Notes: generated by a model from the letters alone, not told the origin. A stretch of 18,895 bases of DNA from Candidatus Brocadiaceae bacterium (GCA_030018855.1 JASEHG010000013.1:1-18895); one strand, 5' to 3'. Positions 1 through 7,138 are shown, numbered from the stretch's first letter. Program-made: numbers and translations.

Positions 1-91
1 CCCCTGCCGAGGGGTGGATGATTTCAAGTATGTTGTCCCGCAGGGAAGGTTCGTAGGGGTAGGTCTCGTGGGAGAGTACTTCCACATGTAG
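1..91. other. Possible edge fragment of a protein gene, strand unresolved
   Basis: Both strands are open here and both translations look protein-like. On the plus strand, the frame starting at base 2 ends in GEYFHM followed by TAG at 89-91, just where a palindromic repeat begins; this would be the last ~29 codons of a gene entering from the left. On the minus strand the same bases read as an open frame containing HETYPYEPSLRDNILEI that runs off the left edge and would need a GTG start inside the repeat. The stop at the repeat boundary slightly favours the plus strand. I recognise neither product. Confidence 0.3.
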
Positions 92-148
92 GGGCACGTG
101 TCCGCCTGAGCCTGCCCTTGAGCGGAGCGAAGGGGCGGATGCCCCTAC
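88..148. repeat. Nested palindromic repeat (three repeat modules)
   Basis: The outer arms GTAGGGGCA (88-96) and TGCCCCTAC (140-148) are perfect inverted repeats. Inside them, TCCGCC (101-106) pairs with GGCGGA (134-139). Inside that lies CCCTTGAGCGGAGCGAAGGG (115-134), a short stem with a 10-nt loop. Each module recurs alone elsewhere in the window: the outer type at 15795-15821 and 17082-17139, the TCCGCC type at many sites, and the CCCTTGAG type in ftsL and ftsQ. The nesting suggests modular short repeats. On either strand it could fold as a long hairpin. Confidence 0.7.
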
Positions 149-350
149 CCGGCGACGGTTCTTTGGTGAAGGAGGATGGATTTCTACAAGACAGGCCGAA
201 ATCCCATCGGTGGAGGTCCCTGACATAAGACCAATCACTTTAAAAGGGCGGTTGTGTGTAGTTGATGTCCTGTGAGGCATTAGAGATTTTAGTCCTCAGT
301 TTTTATATTTTACAAGACTTTTGAAGAAGTCCATAAGTACCACTAACTTT
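149..350. other. Intergenic stretch with no recognisable gene
   Basis: No reading frame with gene-like composition, RNA gene or clear repeat was seen. The stretch becomes AT-rich from about 285 onward. It lies downstream of queA, which is transcribed leftward towards it. Confidence 0.5.
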
Positions 351-462
351 TCCCCCTCCCTAGAGGGGAGGGGGAAGGGGGAGGGTGATTTCTTCCCTCT
401 AATAAGAGAGGATTAAAGGGGGTGTTCACCCCCACCCTTCCCTCCCCCCTCAAGGGGGAGGG
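351..462. repeat. Hairpin cluster of C-rich and G-rich arms downstream of queA
   Basis: Three inverted repeats lie in series. TCCCCCTCCC (351-360) pairs with the G-rich run ending at 375. CCTCT (396-400) pairs with AGAGG (407-411). CCCTCCCCC (440-448) pairs with GGGGGAGGG (454-462). The outer C/G-rich blocks can also pair with each other. Read on the minus strand the cluster sits about 60 bp after the queA stop, with a short T run beside its first hairpin, so it may serve as the queA terminator. It also resembles the low-complexity intergenic repeats common in this kind of genome. Confidence 0.5.
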
Positions 463-490
463 AAAAACAGCACCAGAACGGAAAAACTAG

Positions 491-505
491 TCCGCCTTAG
501 GTGGA
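491..505. repeat. Short palindrome, TCCGCCTNAGGCGGA family
   Basis: The copy reads TCCGCCTTAGGTGGA (7-bp arms, one-base centre, one G-T wobble). It lies just beyond the queA stop codon and is one of at least eight dispersed copies in the window. Confidence 0.6.
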
Positions 506-521
506 TTGCAGAGGTCTCATT

Positions 522-1580
522 TTACATGATAAGCATGGCGTCTCCATAACTATAAAACCGGTAACCTTCCTTCCTGGCAACGGAGTAGGCCTTGAGTATC
601 CTCTCCCTTCCGGCAAAGGCTGAGACCAGGACGAGGAGGGTGGAACGCGGGAGATGAAAATTGGTCAAAAGGGCGTCCACCAGCTTAAACTCGTAAGGGG
701 GATATATGAAGAGATTAGTCCATCCACTAGAAGGAGACAGTTCACCCCTTGCCGCCACCGTCTCCAGTACCCTGAGAGAGGTAGAACCTACGGCTATTAT
801 CCGCCCTCCGCGCCTCTTAGTTTCATTAAGTCTTCGTACGGCCTCCGGGCCCAGCTCATAATATTCTTTCTCCATCGCGTGCTGTGTGATGTCAGGGGTC
901 TTGATTGGGATAAAAGTCCCCAGTCCCACGTGAAGGGTCAGGAAGATAATCTCTACGCCCCTCTGGGAGACCTCCCGAAGGAGTTCTTTGGTGAAGTGCA
1001 GGCAGGCCGTGGGGGCGGCGATGGAGCCGGGTTGGGTGGCAATGACGGATTGGTACCGCTCCCTGTCTTGCGATAGATAGGGGTCCCCCTCCGATGGCCT
1101 CTTTATGTAGGGGGGGAGGGGCATCCTGCCTACTCTCTCCAACACCTCTCTGAGATCCCCTTGAGGCCCCAGTTGGATGACCCACTGCCCGGAAGAGGTT
1201 CTGCTAATCAGGCGACCCTTGAGATTTCCCCCTTCTATGTCCAGTTCTTCTCCCTCCTGGGGTATCCCCCTGGTCTCCAGGAGCACCCTCCATCTGCCGG
1301 TGGAGGCCTCTACCTCTTCTATCATGAGGAGTTTCACCCTCCCCCCCGTGGACCTCTTTCCCACGAGTCGGGCAGGGATGACCCTTGAGTTATTCAGTAC
1401 AAGGGAGTCCCCCTCCCTGAGATACTCCGGGAGGTTCCAGAATCGGCGATGCTCCAGTCTTCCTGAGTCGCGGTGGAGTACCATTAACCTTGAGGCGTCC
1501 CTTACAGGTAGTGGGTGTTGGGCGATGTATTCTCTTGGCAGGGGGTAGTCGTACAAAGACAGCTTTTTGCCACACTCCAT
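522..1580 (-). CDS. queA: S-adenosylmethionine:tRNA ribosyltransferase-isomerase QueA
   Basis: QueA transfers and isomerises the ribosyl moiety of SAM onto 7-aminomethyl-7-deazaguanine in tRNA, giving epoxyqueuosine; it is cytoplasmic. The 352-residue length fits the family. Family signatures are visible along the whole protein: RDASRLMVL (27-35), GDSLVLNNSRVIPARL (57-72), MPLPPYI (153-159), ERYQSVIA with PGSIAAPTA (174-192), LHVGLGTF (216-223), GSTSLRVLE (265-273), and the C-terminal block with TNLFIYPPY, DALLTNFHLP and FYSYGDAMLI. The ATG at 1580 is followed directly by conserved sequence; no clear Shine-Dalgarno is seen upstream. The conserved TAGLHF motif reads TACLHF, a Gly-to-Cys change at residue 193. 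The gene is divergent from the mraZ cluster and not obviously related to it in function. Confidence 0.95.
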   Translation of the reverse strand: MECGKKLSLYDYPLPREYIAQHPLPVRDASRLMVLHRDSGRLEHRRFWNLPEYLREGDSLVLNNSRVIPARLVGKRSTGGRVKLLMIEEVEASTGRWRVLLETRGIPQEGEELDIEGGNLKGRLISRTSSGQWVIQLGPQGDLREVLERVGRMPLPPYIKRPSEGDPYLSQDRERYQSVIATQPGSIAAPTACLHFTKELLREVSQRGVEIIFLTLHVGLGTFIPIKTPDITQHAMEKEYYELGPEAVRRLNETKRRGGRIIAVGSTSLRVLETVAARGELSPSSGWTNLFIYPPYEFKLVDALLTNFHLPRSTLLVLVSAFAGRERILKAYSVARKEGYRFYSYGDAMLIM

Positions 1581-1721
1581 GTTTTTATTTTATCTACAGA
1601 AAGGGCGGAGGCAACAGAAAAAAACTAAAAAATTTTACTTGAAAATCATACCATATATTGTATAGTTTCACCAGTTAAATATGACATATAGCCTGGCCGT
1701 AAAAATATTTAAAAAAAATAG
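1581..1721. other. AT-rich divergent intergenic region between queA and mraZ
   Basis: This stretch is markedly more AT-rich than its surroundings, with A/T runs near 1617-1637 and 1701-1720. It must hold the queA promoter on the minus strand, but no single pair of hexamers stands out. Nothing else is recognisable. Confidence 0.5.
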
Positions 1722-1750
1722 TTGACTAATGGAGAAACAATGATTAAATT
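1722..1750 (+). promoter_or_regulatory. Putative sigma70-type promoter for the mraZ-led cluster
   Basis: A TTGACT -35 hexamer (1722-1727) is followed after 17 bp by TAAATT (1745-1750) as a partial -10 match. It sits directly after an A-rich tract (1701-1720) that could act as an UP-like element, and just before the three MraZ-type boxes. Position, spacing and context support it; the -10 match is imperfect. Confidence 0.55.
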
Positions 1751-1753
1751 CCT

Positions 1754-1780
1754 GTGGTGTAAAGTGGGGACAAGTGGTGA
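1754..1780 (+). promoter_or_regulatory. MraZ operator: three direct repeats at 10-bp spacing
   Basis: GTGGTGT (1754-1760), GTGGGGA (1764-1770) and GTGGTGA (1774-1780) repeat exactly every 10 bp, one DNA turn. This is the arrangement known for MraZ binding sites (GTGGG-like boxes upstream of mraZ). They lie where transcription from the predicted promoter would start and just before the mraZ start codon, which fits autoregulation of the cluster. The last box may also serve as a weak ribosome binding site. Confidence 0.75.
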
Positions 1781-1792
1781 GAAAACCCATAT

Positions 1793-2239
1793 ATGCTATA
1801 CGGCAGCTTTGAACATGTGCTGGATGAGAAGAACCGCATGGCCATACCTGCCCCCTTCAGGGAGGCGGCCGTGGAGAAGAAATACGGGAAGGGTTTTTTC
1901 GTTACCCGTGGGACAGAGAAGTGCCTGTTCCTCTTTACACCGGCACATTGGGAGGAGTTTGTGAACAACATCCTTAGACTGCCCTTTTCAGCGGAGCGGA
2001 GGAAGGTAGAGAGGACGTTCCTTTCCCCCGCACGCAGGGTGGAGTGCGACCCGCAGGGCAGGATAGTCCTCCCTCAGGAGTTAAAAGAGTACGCCGGCCT
2101 GGAGAGAGACGTAAAGATTACCGGGCTTGGCAACAGGATAGAGGTATGGAATGCCACCAGGTGGAAGCCTATGGATGAGGAAAATGTAGCGGAGTTGGAC
2201 AAATTGGCTGACAAACTCTTGGGCGGGACCGGAAACTAG
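1793..2239 (+). CDS. mraZ: Transcriptional regulator MraZ
   Basis: MraZ is the conserved first gene of dcw clusters, a DNA-binding protein of the AbrB-like fold that regulates its own operon. The 148-residue length is typical. The two MraZ repeats are visible: an N-terminal one with YGSFEHVLDEKNRMAIPAPFR (3-23) and a second beginning DPQGRIVLPQELKEYAGL (about 86-103). The ATG at 1793 gives the expected N-terminus; the upstream Shine-Dalgarno is weak and overlaps the last MraZ box. It is followed after 61 bp by rsmH, as usual. The gap holds short degenerate repeats. Confidence 0.95.
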   Translation: MLYGSFEHVLDEKNRMAIPAPFREAAVEKKYGKGFFVTRGTEKCLFLFTPAHWEEFVNNILRLPFSAERRKVERTFLSPARRVECDPQGRIVLPQELKEYAGLERDVKITGLGNRIEVWNATRWKPMDEENVAELDKLADKLLGGTGN

Positions 2240-2300
2240 TTGTAGGTTATCAGAGGACTGAAAACTGGAAACGGGAGACTGCGGCGGACCAGGACAGGGA

Positions 2301-3215
2301 GTGGATTTCCACCCCCCGCTTCATCAGCCCGTTATGCTGAGGGAGGTACTGGATTGGCTAAGGCCAGGGCCCGGAAAAGTCATAGCGGATTGCACGCTGG
2401 GTACGGGGGGACATGCCATGGCCATCCTTAGAGAAATAGGCCCTTCAGGGCTCCTTATAGGCATAGACAGGGACTCGGAGGTTATTGAAGTGGCAAGAGG
2501 ATTCCTTTCCCAGGTCGGTAACCCGTTCAGGCTATTCCACTCCAATTATGGCGGGCTTGGCCAGATACTCCAGGAGACAGAAATAGGCGGTAGCACTGTC
2601 GGCGTAAGGGGGCTGGATGGGCTGTTATTAGACCTGGGCGTTTCTTCTTATCAGTTAGGGAGGCCGGAGCGGGGGTTCAGTTTCCAGTGTGAGGGGCCGC
2701 TGGATATGAGGATGGACAGGACTTCTGGCCCCACGGCAGGTGAACTACTAAGGCGGCTCAAGGAAGAGGAACTGGCAAGGCTCTTCTGGGAGTACGGGGA
2801 AGAGAGGTGGTCCAGGAGGATAGCCAGGGCCATTAAGACCTACCTGAGGAAGGCATCACTTGAGACCACTACCCAGTTGGCCTCTCTTATAGAAAGGGCG
2901 GTGCCCAGGGGCAAGAGGAGGATACACCCCGCCACGAGGGTCTTTCAGGCCCTCCGCATTGCGGTAAATAGGGAGCTAGGAGGCCTGGAGGCGTTTCTGT
3001 CCACGGTGTATCAGTACCTCAGGCCAGGGGCCAGGATGGTGGCCATAAGTTTTCACTCCCTGGAAGACCGCATCGTGAAGCAGTCCTTTCTGGAGGGCTT
3101 TAAAGGGGGGGTATACAGGCTTTTGACCAAGAAACCCATCAGGCCCTCTCAGGAAGAAGTGCGGGAGAATCCACGCAGTAGGAGCGCCAAACTCAGGGCC
3201 GTGGAGAGGATTTAG
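2301..3215 (+). CDS. rsmH: 16S rRNA (cytosine(1402)-N(4))-methyltransferase RsmH (MraW)
   Basis: RsmH uses SAM to methylate N4 of C1402 in 16S rRNA at the ribosomal P site. The protein is 304 residues, typical for the family. Visible are the SAM-binding motif ADCTLGTGGHA (29-39), IGIDRDSE (53-60), the LLLDLGVSSYQLGRPERGFSF block (108-128) with PLDMRMD, NRELGGLEAF, VAISFHSLEDRIVKQ, and the C-terminal KKPIRPSQEE..NPRSRSAKLRA. Translation starts at GTG 2301, preceded by an AGGACAGGGA stretch as ribosome binding site. ftsL follows with a single base between the stop and its GTG, implying coupling. Confidence 0.96.
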   Translation: MDFHPPLHQPVMLREVLDWLRPGPGKVIADCTLGTGGHAMAILREIGPSGLLIGIDRDSEVIEVARGFLSQVGNPFRLFHSNYGGLGQILQETEIGGSTVGVRGLDGLLLDLGVSSYQLGRPERGFSFQCEGPLDMRMDRTSGPTAGELLRRLKEEELARLFWEYGEERWSRRIARAIKTYLRKASLETTTQLASLIERAVPRGKRRIHPATRVFQALRIAVNRELGGLEAFLSTVYQYLRPGARMVAISFHSLEDRIVKQSFLEGFKGGVYRLLTKKPIRPSQEEVRENPRSRSAKLRAVERI

Positions 3216-3216
3216 G

Positions 3217-3531
3217 GTGCTCCTGGTAAGGACGCTTTTCTTGATATTTATCTCGGTGGGAATGGCTATGGTGGTACTCTGGGAGTCTAAAGGGATTGTG
3301 AGGATGGGCTACAAGGTAACGGCCCTGGAGAGGAAAAAGGCCTACCTGGAGGAAAAGAACCAGGAGTTGGGGAGCGAGGTGAGTTCACTGAGGTCTCCGC
3401 AGAAAGTCCTCCAGAGGTTGGAGGACATGGGCCTTGAGTTGTCACCTCCCGGAAAAGGGGACCTTAAGAAGGATAACCCCAGGCTCGTCCTTGAGCGGAA
3501 CGAAGGAAAGGCATCAGACTCAAAACGGTAG
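3217..3531 (+). CDS. ftsL: FtsL-like cell division protein
   Basis: This is a 104-residue bitopic protein with a very short cytoplasmic tail, one membrane segment (about residues 3-23, rich in L/F/I/V) and a predicted coiled coil (about 35-70). That is the architecture of FtsL, which bridges the FtsQ-FtsB complex to FtsW and FtsI. Sequence is poorly conserved in this family, so the call rests on size, topology and the position between rsmH and the PBP gene. The start is GTG at 3217. The last dozen codons are formed by a copy of a dispersed repeat (CCTTGAGCGGAACGAAGG, 3489-3506), so the extreme C-terminus (LERNEGK) is probably acquired. Confidence 0.8.
   Translation: MLLVRTLFLIFISVGMAMVVLWESKGIVRMGYKVTALERKKAYLEEKNQELGSEVSSLRSPQKVLQRLEDMGLELSPPGKGDLKKDNPRLVLERNEGKASDSKR
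3489..3506. repeat. CCTTGAGCGGARCGAAGG repeat inside ftsL
   Basis: CCTTGAGCGGAACGAAGG is a 4-bp stem (CCTT/AAGG) around a 10-nt loop. It matches the repeats at 115-134 and 16327-16346. Compared with 115-134, the flanking pair changes from C/G to T/A, which keeps the pairing. Confidence 0.6.
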
Positions 3532-3555
3532 TGCGGATAAAAATAAAAGTTTAAT

Positions 3556-3579
3556 GGTTCAAGGGTTCAAAGGTTCAAA
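3556..3579. repeat. 8-bp tandem repeat GGTTCAAR x3
   Basis: GGTTCAA occurs at 3556, 3564 and 3572, an exact 8-bp period, in the gap between ftsL and the zinc-ribbon ORF. It is a simple-sequence tract in non-coding DNA, with no evident regulatory role. Confidence 0.6.
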
Positions 3580-3596
3580 AGGGTTTGAGGTTGCCG

Positions 3597-3806
3597 ATGG
3601 CCGCTAGAGATTTGCTGGGACTAACATCGCTGTACTGCCCGAATTGTAAGGGCAATGACTTCATGTTTTCTGGCCTCCAGAAGGGTTACAGTTATTCTCC
3701 CGATATAGAACTCTGGACGTGCAGGCAGTGCCACAGCACCTTCAGCGAGAAGTCCCTGGGTCTAAAAAAAGGGGTAGTTCAAGCCACCGGGAGGGAGAGA
3801 CGGTAA
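3597..3806 (+). CDS. Small zinc-ribbon protein of unknown function
   Basis: I do not recognise this 69-residue protein. It carries two CxxC pairs, CPNC and CRQC, 27 residues apart (Cys to Cys), the layout of a zinc ribbon, with a basic C-terminus. The ATG at 3597 is preferred because TGAGG lies at a suitable distance upstream; an in-frame TTG at 3585 would add four residues. It lies between ftsL and the PBP gene, where dcw clusters normally have no extra gene. Codon use matches its neighbours, and the ordered cysteines argue for a real gene. A role in DNA/RNA or protein binding is possible but not shown. Confidence 0.6.
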   Translation: MAARDLLGLTSLYCPNCKGNDFMFSGLQKGYSYSPDIELWTCRQCHSTFSEKSLGLKKGVVQATGRERR

Positions 3807-3821
3807 TCCGCCTCAGGTGGA
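3807..3821. repeat. Short palindrome, TCCGCCTNAGGCGGA family, at ftsI start
   Basis: The copy reads TCCGCCTCAGGTGGA. It begins inside the zinc-ribbon ORF stop codon region and covers the upstream GTG candidate start (3817) of the PBP gene. If transcribed it would form a small hairpin just upstream of the likely PBP start codon. Confidence 0.65.
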
Positions 3822-3834
3822 TAGATACCAAGTC

Positions 3835-5508
3835 ATGAGGACGTATCTTTTCATAATAATACTTTTCGTGTCCTATCTGGGCCTGGCGATACAGCTTGGT
3901 CGCATCCAGATACTGGAGCACAGGAAATACGATGCACTGGCGGAGGCCCAGCACTCTAAGAGGATAGAGATACCGGCCCGCAGGGGCGACATCCTTGACC
4001 GTCACGGGAAGGCGCTCGCCCAGACCCTGCAGGTAAACTCTGTATATGCCGACCCCGCAGAGGTAGAGGATAAAGAGGAGGCCTCTAAAGGTCTTGCTAA
4101 GGTCCTGGGGATAGGACCAGATAAGTTGCTAACCCTCCTTGACAGGGAAAAGAGGTTTGTATGGCTTAAGAGAAAGGCCAGCCCTAAGGAGATACAGGAC
4201 GTTAAGGACCTGGCAATAAAGGGCGTAGGCGTGCTCCCTGAGACTATCAGGTCTTATCCGTGTGGTAGCCTCCTGAGCCAGGTACTTGGCATTGTGGATA
4301 TTGATGGAAGGGGGCTAGAGGGGATTGAGTTGGTCTTTGACAGGGAGCTTGCAGGTGTCCCTGGATACATGGTGACCACTCAGGACGGGCTGCAGAGACC
4401 CATCTTTACGGGTGGGACCGTTTTAATTGCCCCCCAAGACGGCAATAACGTTACCCTTACCGTAGACGTTACCATACAACACATCTTGGAAGAAGAGCTG
4501 GATACGGCCTGCAAGCAATGGAGTCCCCGGTCTGCCATGGCCGTGGCCATAAACCCCCAGACAGGGGAGGTGCTGGCCATGTCCAGCCGCCCCACCTTTG
4601 ACCCCAACCGTTTTCAGGATTCGTCCCCGGAACAGCGCAGGAACAGGATAATAACTGATTGTTACGAGCCAGGTTCTCTTATTAAGCCCCTGGTAGTCAG
4701 CGGGGTATTGAAGCGAGGGCTTGCCCGTCCCTCCGACGTCTTCTTCTGCCACAATGGGGTCTTCCCCATCGGGAGGCGCGTACTGCACGATGTCCACCCT
4801 TACGGAAATCTCACCCTGGAAGAGATTATCGTCTACTCCAGTAATATCGGCATGGCCCAGCTGGCCATGTTAGAGGGACCCAGCAAGCTCTACGGCGATC
4901 TAAAGCTCTTCGGCCTCGGTACCCCCACGGGTATAGAGATACCTGGAGAGACCTCAGGCGTTTTGTACCCCCTCTCCAAATGGACAAGTCTTTCCCTTGC
5001 CTCCATAGCCATGGGACACGAGGTGACGGTAACCCCGCTACAACTAACCACGGCCTTCTGTACTCTGGCTAACGGAGGGAATCTCATCAGGCCAAGTATT
5101 GTGCTGGCCCTGGGTGATAGTAAGGGCGGAGAGACAAAACGGTTTGAACCTAGATATGCACATCGGGTTTTAGATGAAAAGTGGGCACGGCAGTTAACCA
5201 GCATCCTCACCAGGGTAGTGGAGGAAGGGACGGGGAAGAAGGCCGGCCTTACGGAGTACGCCGTGGCGGGAAAGACGGGTACTGCCGAGAAACCCAGGTC
5301 GGATGGCAGTGGTTATGGTGGAGCAGGCTACGTCAGTTCTTTCATAGGGTATGCCCCGTCAGAAAAACCCAGGCTTTGCGTGTTAGTGATGATAGACGAG
5401 CCCCACGGGGCCCACTATGGTGGTACCGTGTCTGCTCCAGTAGTAAGGGAAATTATTAGGAGGTCTTTGAATTATTTAGAGACTGGCGTCTACTGCGCCA
5501 TGGGATAG
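3835..5508 (+). CDS. ftsI: Class B penicillin-binding protein (FtsI/PBP3-type peptidoglycan transpeptidase)
   Basis: This is the division transpeptidase that cross-links septal peptidoglycan in the periplasm. It has an N-terminal membrane anchor (about residues 3-22), a PBP dimerisation domain starting at IPARRGDILDRHG, and a C-terminal transpeptidase domain with all three active-site motifs: SLIK (281-284, nucleophile Ser), SSN (335-337) and KTGT (480-483). It has no PASTA domain. From ATG 3835 it is 557 residues. A GTG at 3817 would add six residues but lies within a dispersed palindrome; neither start has a clear Shine-Dalgarno. Position between ftsL and murE and pairing with ftsW downstream support the FtsI assignment over an elongation PBP2. 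Confidence 0.92.
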   Translation: MRTYLFIIILFVSYLGLAIQLGRIQILEHRKYDALAEAQHSKRIEIPARRGDILDRHGKALAQTLQVNSVYADPAEVEDKEEASKGLAKVLGIGPDKLLTLLDREKRFVWLKRKASPKEIQDVKDLAIKGVGVLPETIRSYPCGSLLSQVLGIVDIDGRGLEGIELVFDRELAGVPGYMVTTQDGLQRPIFTGGTVLIAPQDGNNVTLTVDVTIQHILEEELDTACKQWSPRSAMAVAINPQTGEVLAMSSRPTFDPNRFQDSSPEQRRNRIITDCYEPGSLIKPLVVSGVLKRGLARPSDVFFCHNGVFPIGRRVLHDVHPYGNLTLEEIIVYSSNIGMAQLAMLEGPSKLYGDLKLFGLGTPTGIEIPGETSGVLYPLSKWTSLSLASIAMGHEVTVTPLQLTTAFCTLANGGNLIRPSIVLALGDSKGGETKRFEPRYAHRVLDEKWARQLTSILTRVVEEGTGKKAGLTEYAVAGKTGTAEKPRSDGSGYGGAGYVSSFIGYAPSEKPRLCVLVMIDEPHGAHYGGTVSAPVVREIIRRSLNYLETGVYCAMG

Positions 5509-5510
5509 CG

Positions 5511-5580
5511 AACTAGGGATTAGGGATTAGCAATATTTATTTTGCTATTCCCTACTCCGTAGCCCCTAATCCCTGGTTTT
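5511..5580 (+). repeat. Large nested hairpin with T tract between ftsI and murE
   Basis: The outer arms AACTAGGGATTAGGG (5511-5525) and CCCTAATCCCTGGTT (5565-5579) pair with one T-G wobble. Nested and partly competing, GGGATTAGCAA (5523-5533) pairs with TTGCTATTCCC (5542-5552) with one mismatch. It ends in TTTT and is followed immediately by the murE Shine-Dalgarno AGGAGGAG. It could act as a partial terminator, an mRNA processing/stability element, or simply be an intergenic repeat. Confidence 0.6.
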
Positions 5581-5590
5581 AGGAGGAGCC

Positions 5591-7138
5591 ATGAAGCTCA
5601 GCAGGCTTTGTTCTGCCTTGGATGGACTGGAAGGGGTCAGGGTTTCTGACTTCCAGGAGAGGGACATAACCGGGATAGCCTATGACTCCCGCAAGGTAGG
5701 ACCTGACTACCTCTTCGTGGCAGTAGCGGGCTCTAAGGCCGACGGGCACACCTTTCTCCTAGAGGCCGTGGAAAGGGGTGCAGTGGCCCTGGTTACAGAG
5801 AAGCCAGCCACGGAGAATCTGCCTGACGCACTGCCCGTTCCAGGCGGCCTTACCCGGATAGTGGTCCCCTCCTCCAGAAAGGCCCTGGCCTGTCTCTCCA
5901 GTCGTTTCTATGGAGAGCCTTCAAAGTATCTAACCTTTATAGGCATTACTGGCACTAATGGTAAGACTACCATCTCTTACCTCCTTCGCTCCATCCTGGA
6001 GGCCTCGGGAAAGAAGGTGGGCCTTATAGGGACTGTAACGTGTTCTACCGGCCAGAGGTGCATACCCTCCAGCCACACTACCCCTGAATCCCTGGAACTC
6101 CACGGCCTCTTCAAAGAGATGTGGACCTCCGGGGTTACTCACGTGGTCATGGAAGTCTCCTCCCATGCCCTGACACAACACAGGGTGCATGGGATAGATT
6201 TCAAGGCGGCCATCTTTACCAATCTAAGCCAGGAACACCTGGACTATCACAAAGATATGGAGACCTACAGGGAGGCCAAGGCCGTCCTCTTCCGCAGCCT
6301 CTCTCCAGAGGCCGTAGCGGTGCTTAATGCAGAGGACTCGGCCAGCCAGTACCTGGCCCAGCAGACCAGGGCTAAGATATTCTGGTACTATCCGAAGGCT
6401 ACCAGGGGTATAAGGGGGGAGGTCCTGAGCACCTCCCTGGAGGGGACAGAGGTGATGCTCTCGGATGGGAAGGAAGAACTGCTGGTGAAATTCCCTCTAA
6501 TTGGAAAATATAACTTCTATAACCTGTTGGCCGCATCTACTACCGCACATGCCCTGGGCATAGGGCTGTCAGAGATTAAGAGAGGGGTAGAATCCCTGGA
6601 GTGCCCTCCGGGGAGGCTGGAGCGGATACCGGGGCCAGGTTTCCATATATTTATAGACTACGCCCATACCCCCCATGCCCTGGAGTCGGCACTGGAGACC
6701 TTGAAGCCACTGGTGGAGAACCACCTGCTCCTGGTCTTTGGGTGCGGTGGAGATAGGGACAGGGGGAAAAGGCCGCTGATGGGCCAGATGGCAGAGAGGT
6801 ACGCAGACCGCTTCTGGCTTACCAGTGATAACCCCCGCACTGAGCCTCCCATGCAGATTATCAAGGAGATAGAGAGGGGTATCAGCGGCAAGTCTTACAG
6901 GGTAGAGCCTGACAGGCGTCTGGCCATAGAGCAGGCCCTTTCCCAGGCCGTAAGGGGAGACGTGGTGCTTATAGCCGGTAAGGGGCATGAGCAGACCCAG
7001 GACCTGGGGAAACTTGTTATCCCCTTTGATGATATGGATGTAGTGGGACAGGTACTCTCCAAGAGGACCGCCAGGGGAAAGGCGGCAGAGGCCGTTCCCC
7101 CAGCGGTGGAGGAATTACAGCATGCAGGGTCTCTGTAG
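5591..7138 (+). CDS. murE: UDP-N-acetylmuramoyl-L-alanyl-D-glutamate--2,6-diaminopimelate ligase MurE
   Basis: MurE is the cytoplasmic Mur ligase that adds the third stem-peptide residue using ATP. The protein is 515 residues with the expected three domains. It shows the P-loop GTNGKTT (121-127), TTPESLELH (163-171), MEVSSHAL (187-194), the lysine usually carbamylated in REAKAVLF (K230), NFYNLLAA, DYAHTPHAL (356-364), FGCGGDRDRGKRP, and DNPR (413-416), the signature associated with meso-diaminopimelate rather than lysine. It closes with IAGKGHEQ. The ATG at 5591 has a strong AGGAGGAG Shine-Dalgarno at 5581-5588. The meso-DAP specificity is inferred from the motif. Confidence 0.96.
   Translation: MKLSRLCSALDGLEGVRVSDFQERDITGIAYDSRKVGPDYLFVAVAGSKADGHTFLLEAVERGAVALVTEKPATENLPDALPVPGGLTRIVVPSSRKALACLSSRFYGEPSKYLTFIGITGTNGKTTISYLLRSILEASGKKVGLIGTVTCSTGQRCIPSSHTTPESLELHGLFKEMWTSGVTHVVMEVSSHALTQHRVHGIDFKAAIFTNLSQEHLDYHKDMETYREAKAVLFRSLSPEAVAVLNAEDSASQYLAQQTRAKIFWYYPKATRGIRGEVLSTSLEGTEVMLSDGKEELLVKFPLIGKYNFYNLLAASTTAHALGIGLSEIKRGVESLECPPGRLERIPGPGFHIFIDYAHTPHALESALETLKPLVENHLLLVFGCGGDRDRGKRPLMGQMAERYADRFWLTSDNPRTEPPMQIIKEIERGISGKSYRVEPDRRLAIEQALSQAVRGDVVLIAGKGHEQTQDLGKLVIPFDDMDVVGQVLSKRTARGKAAEAVPPAVEELQHAGSL

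Noticed and set aside
1..521. tRNA gene or insertion sequence at the left edge
   Set aside because: No cloverleaf, T-loop consensus or transposase reading frame was seen; only short palindromes and low-complexity hairpins.
654..1548. Long plus-strand open frames opposite queA
   Set aside because: They are shadows of queA, whose full set of family motifs reads on the minus strand.
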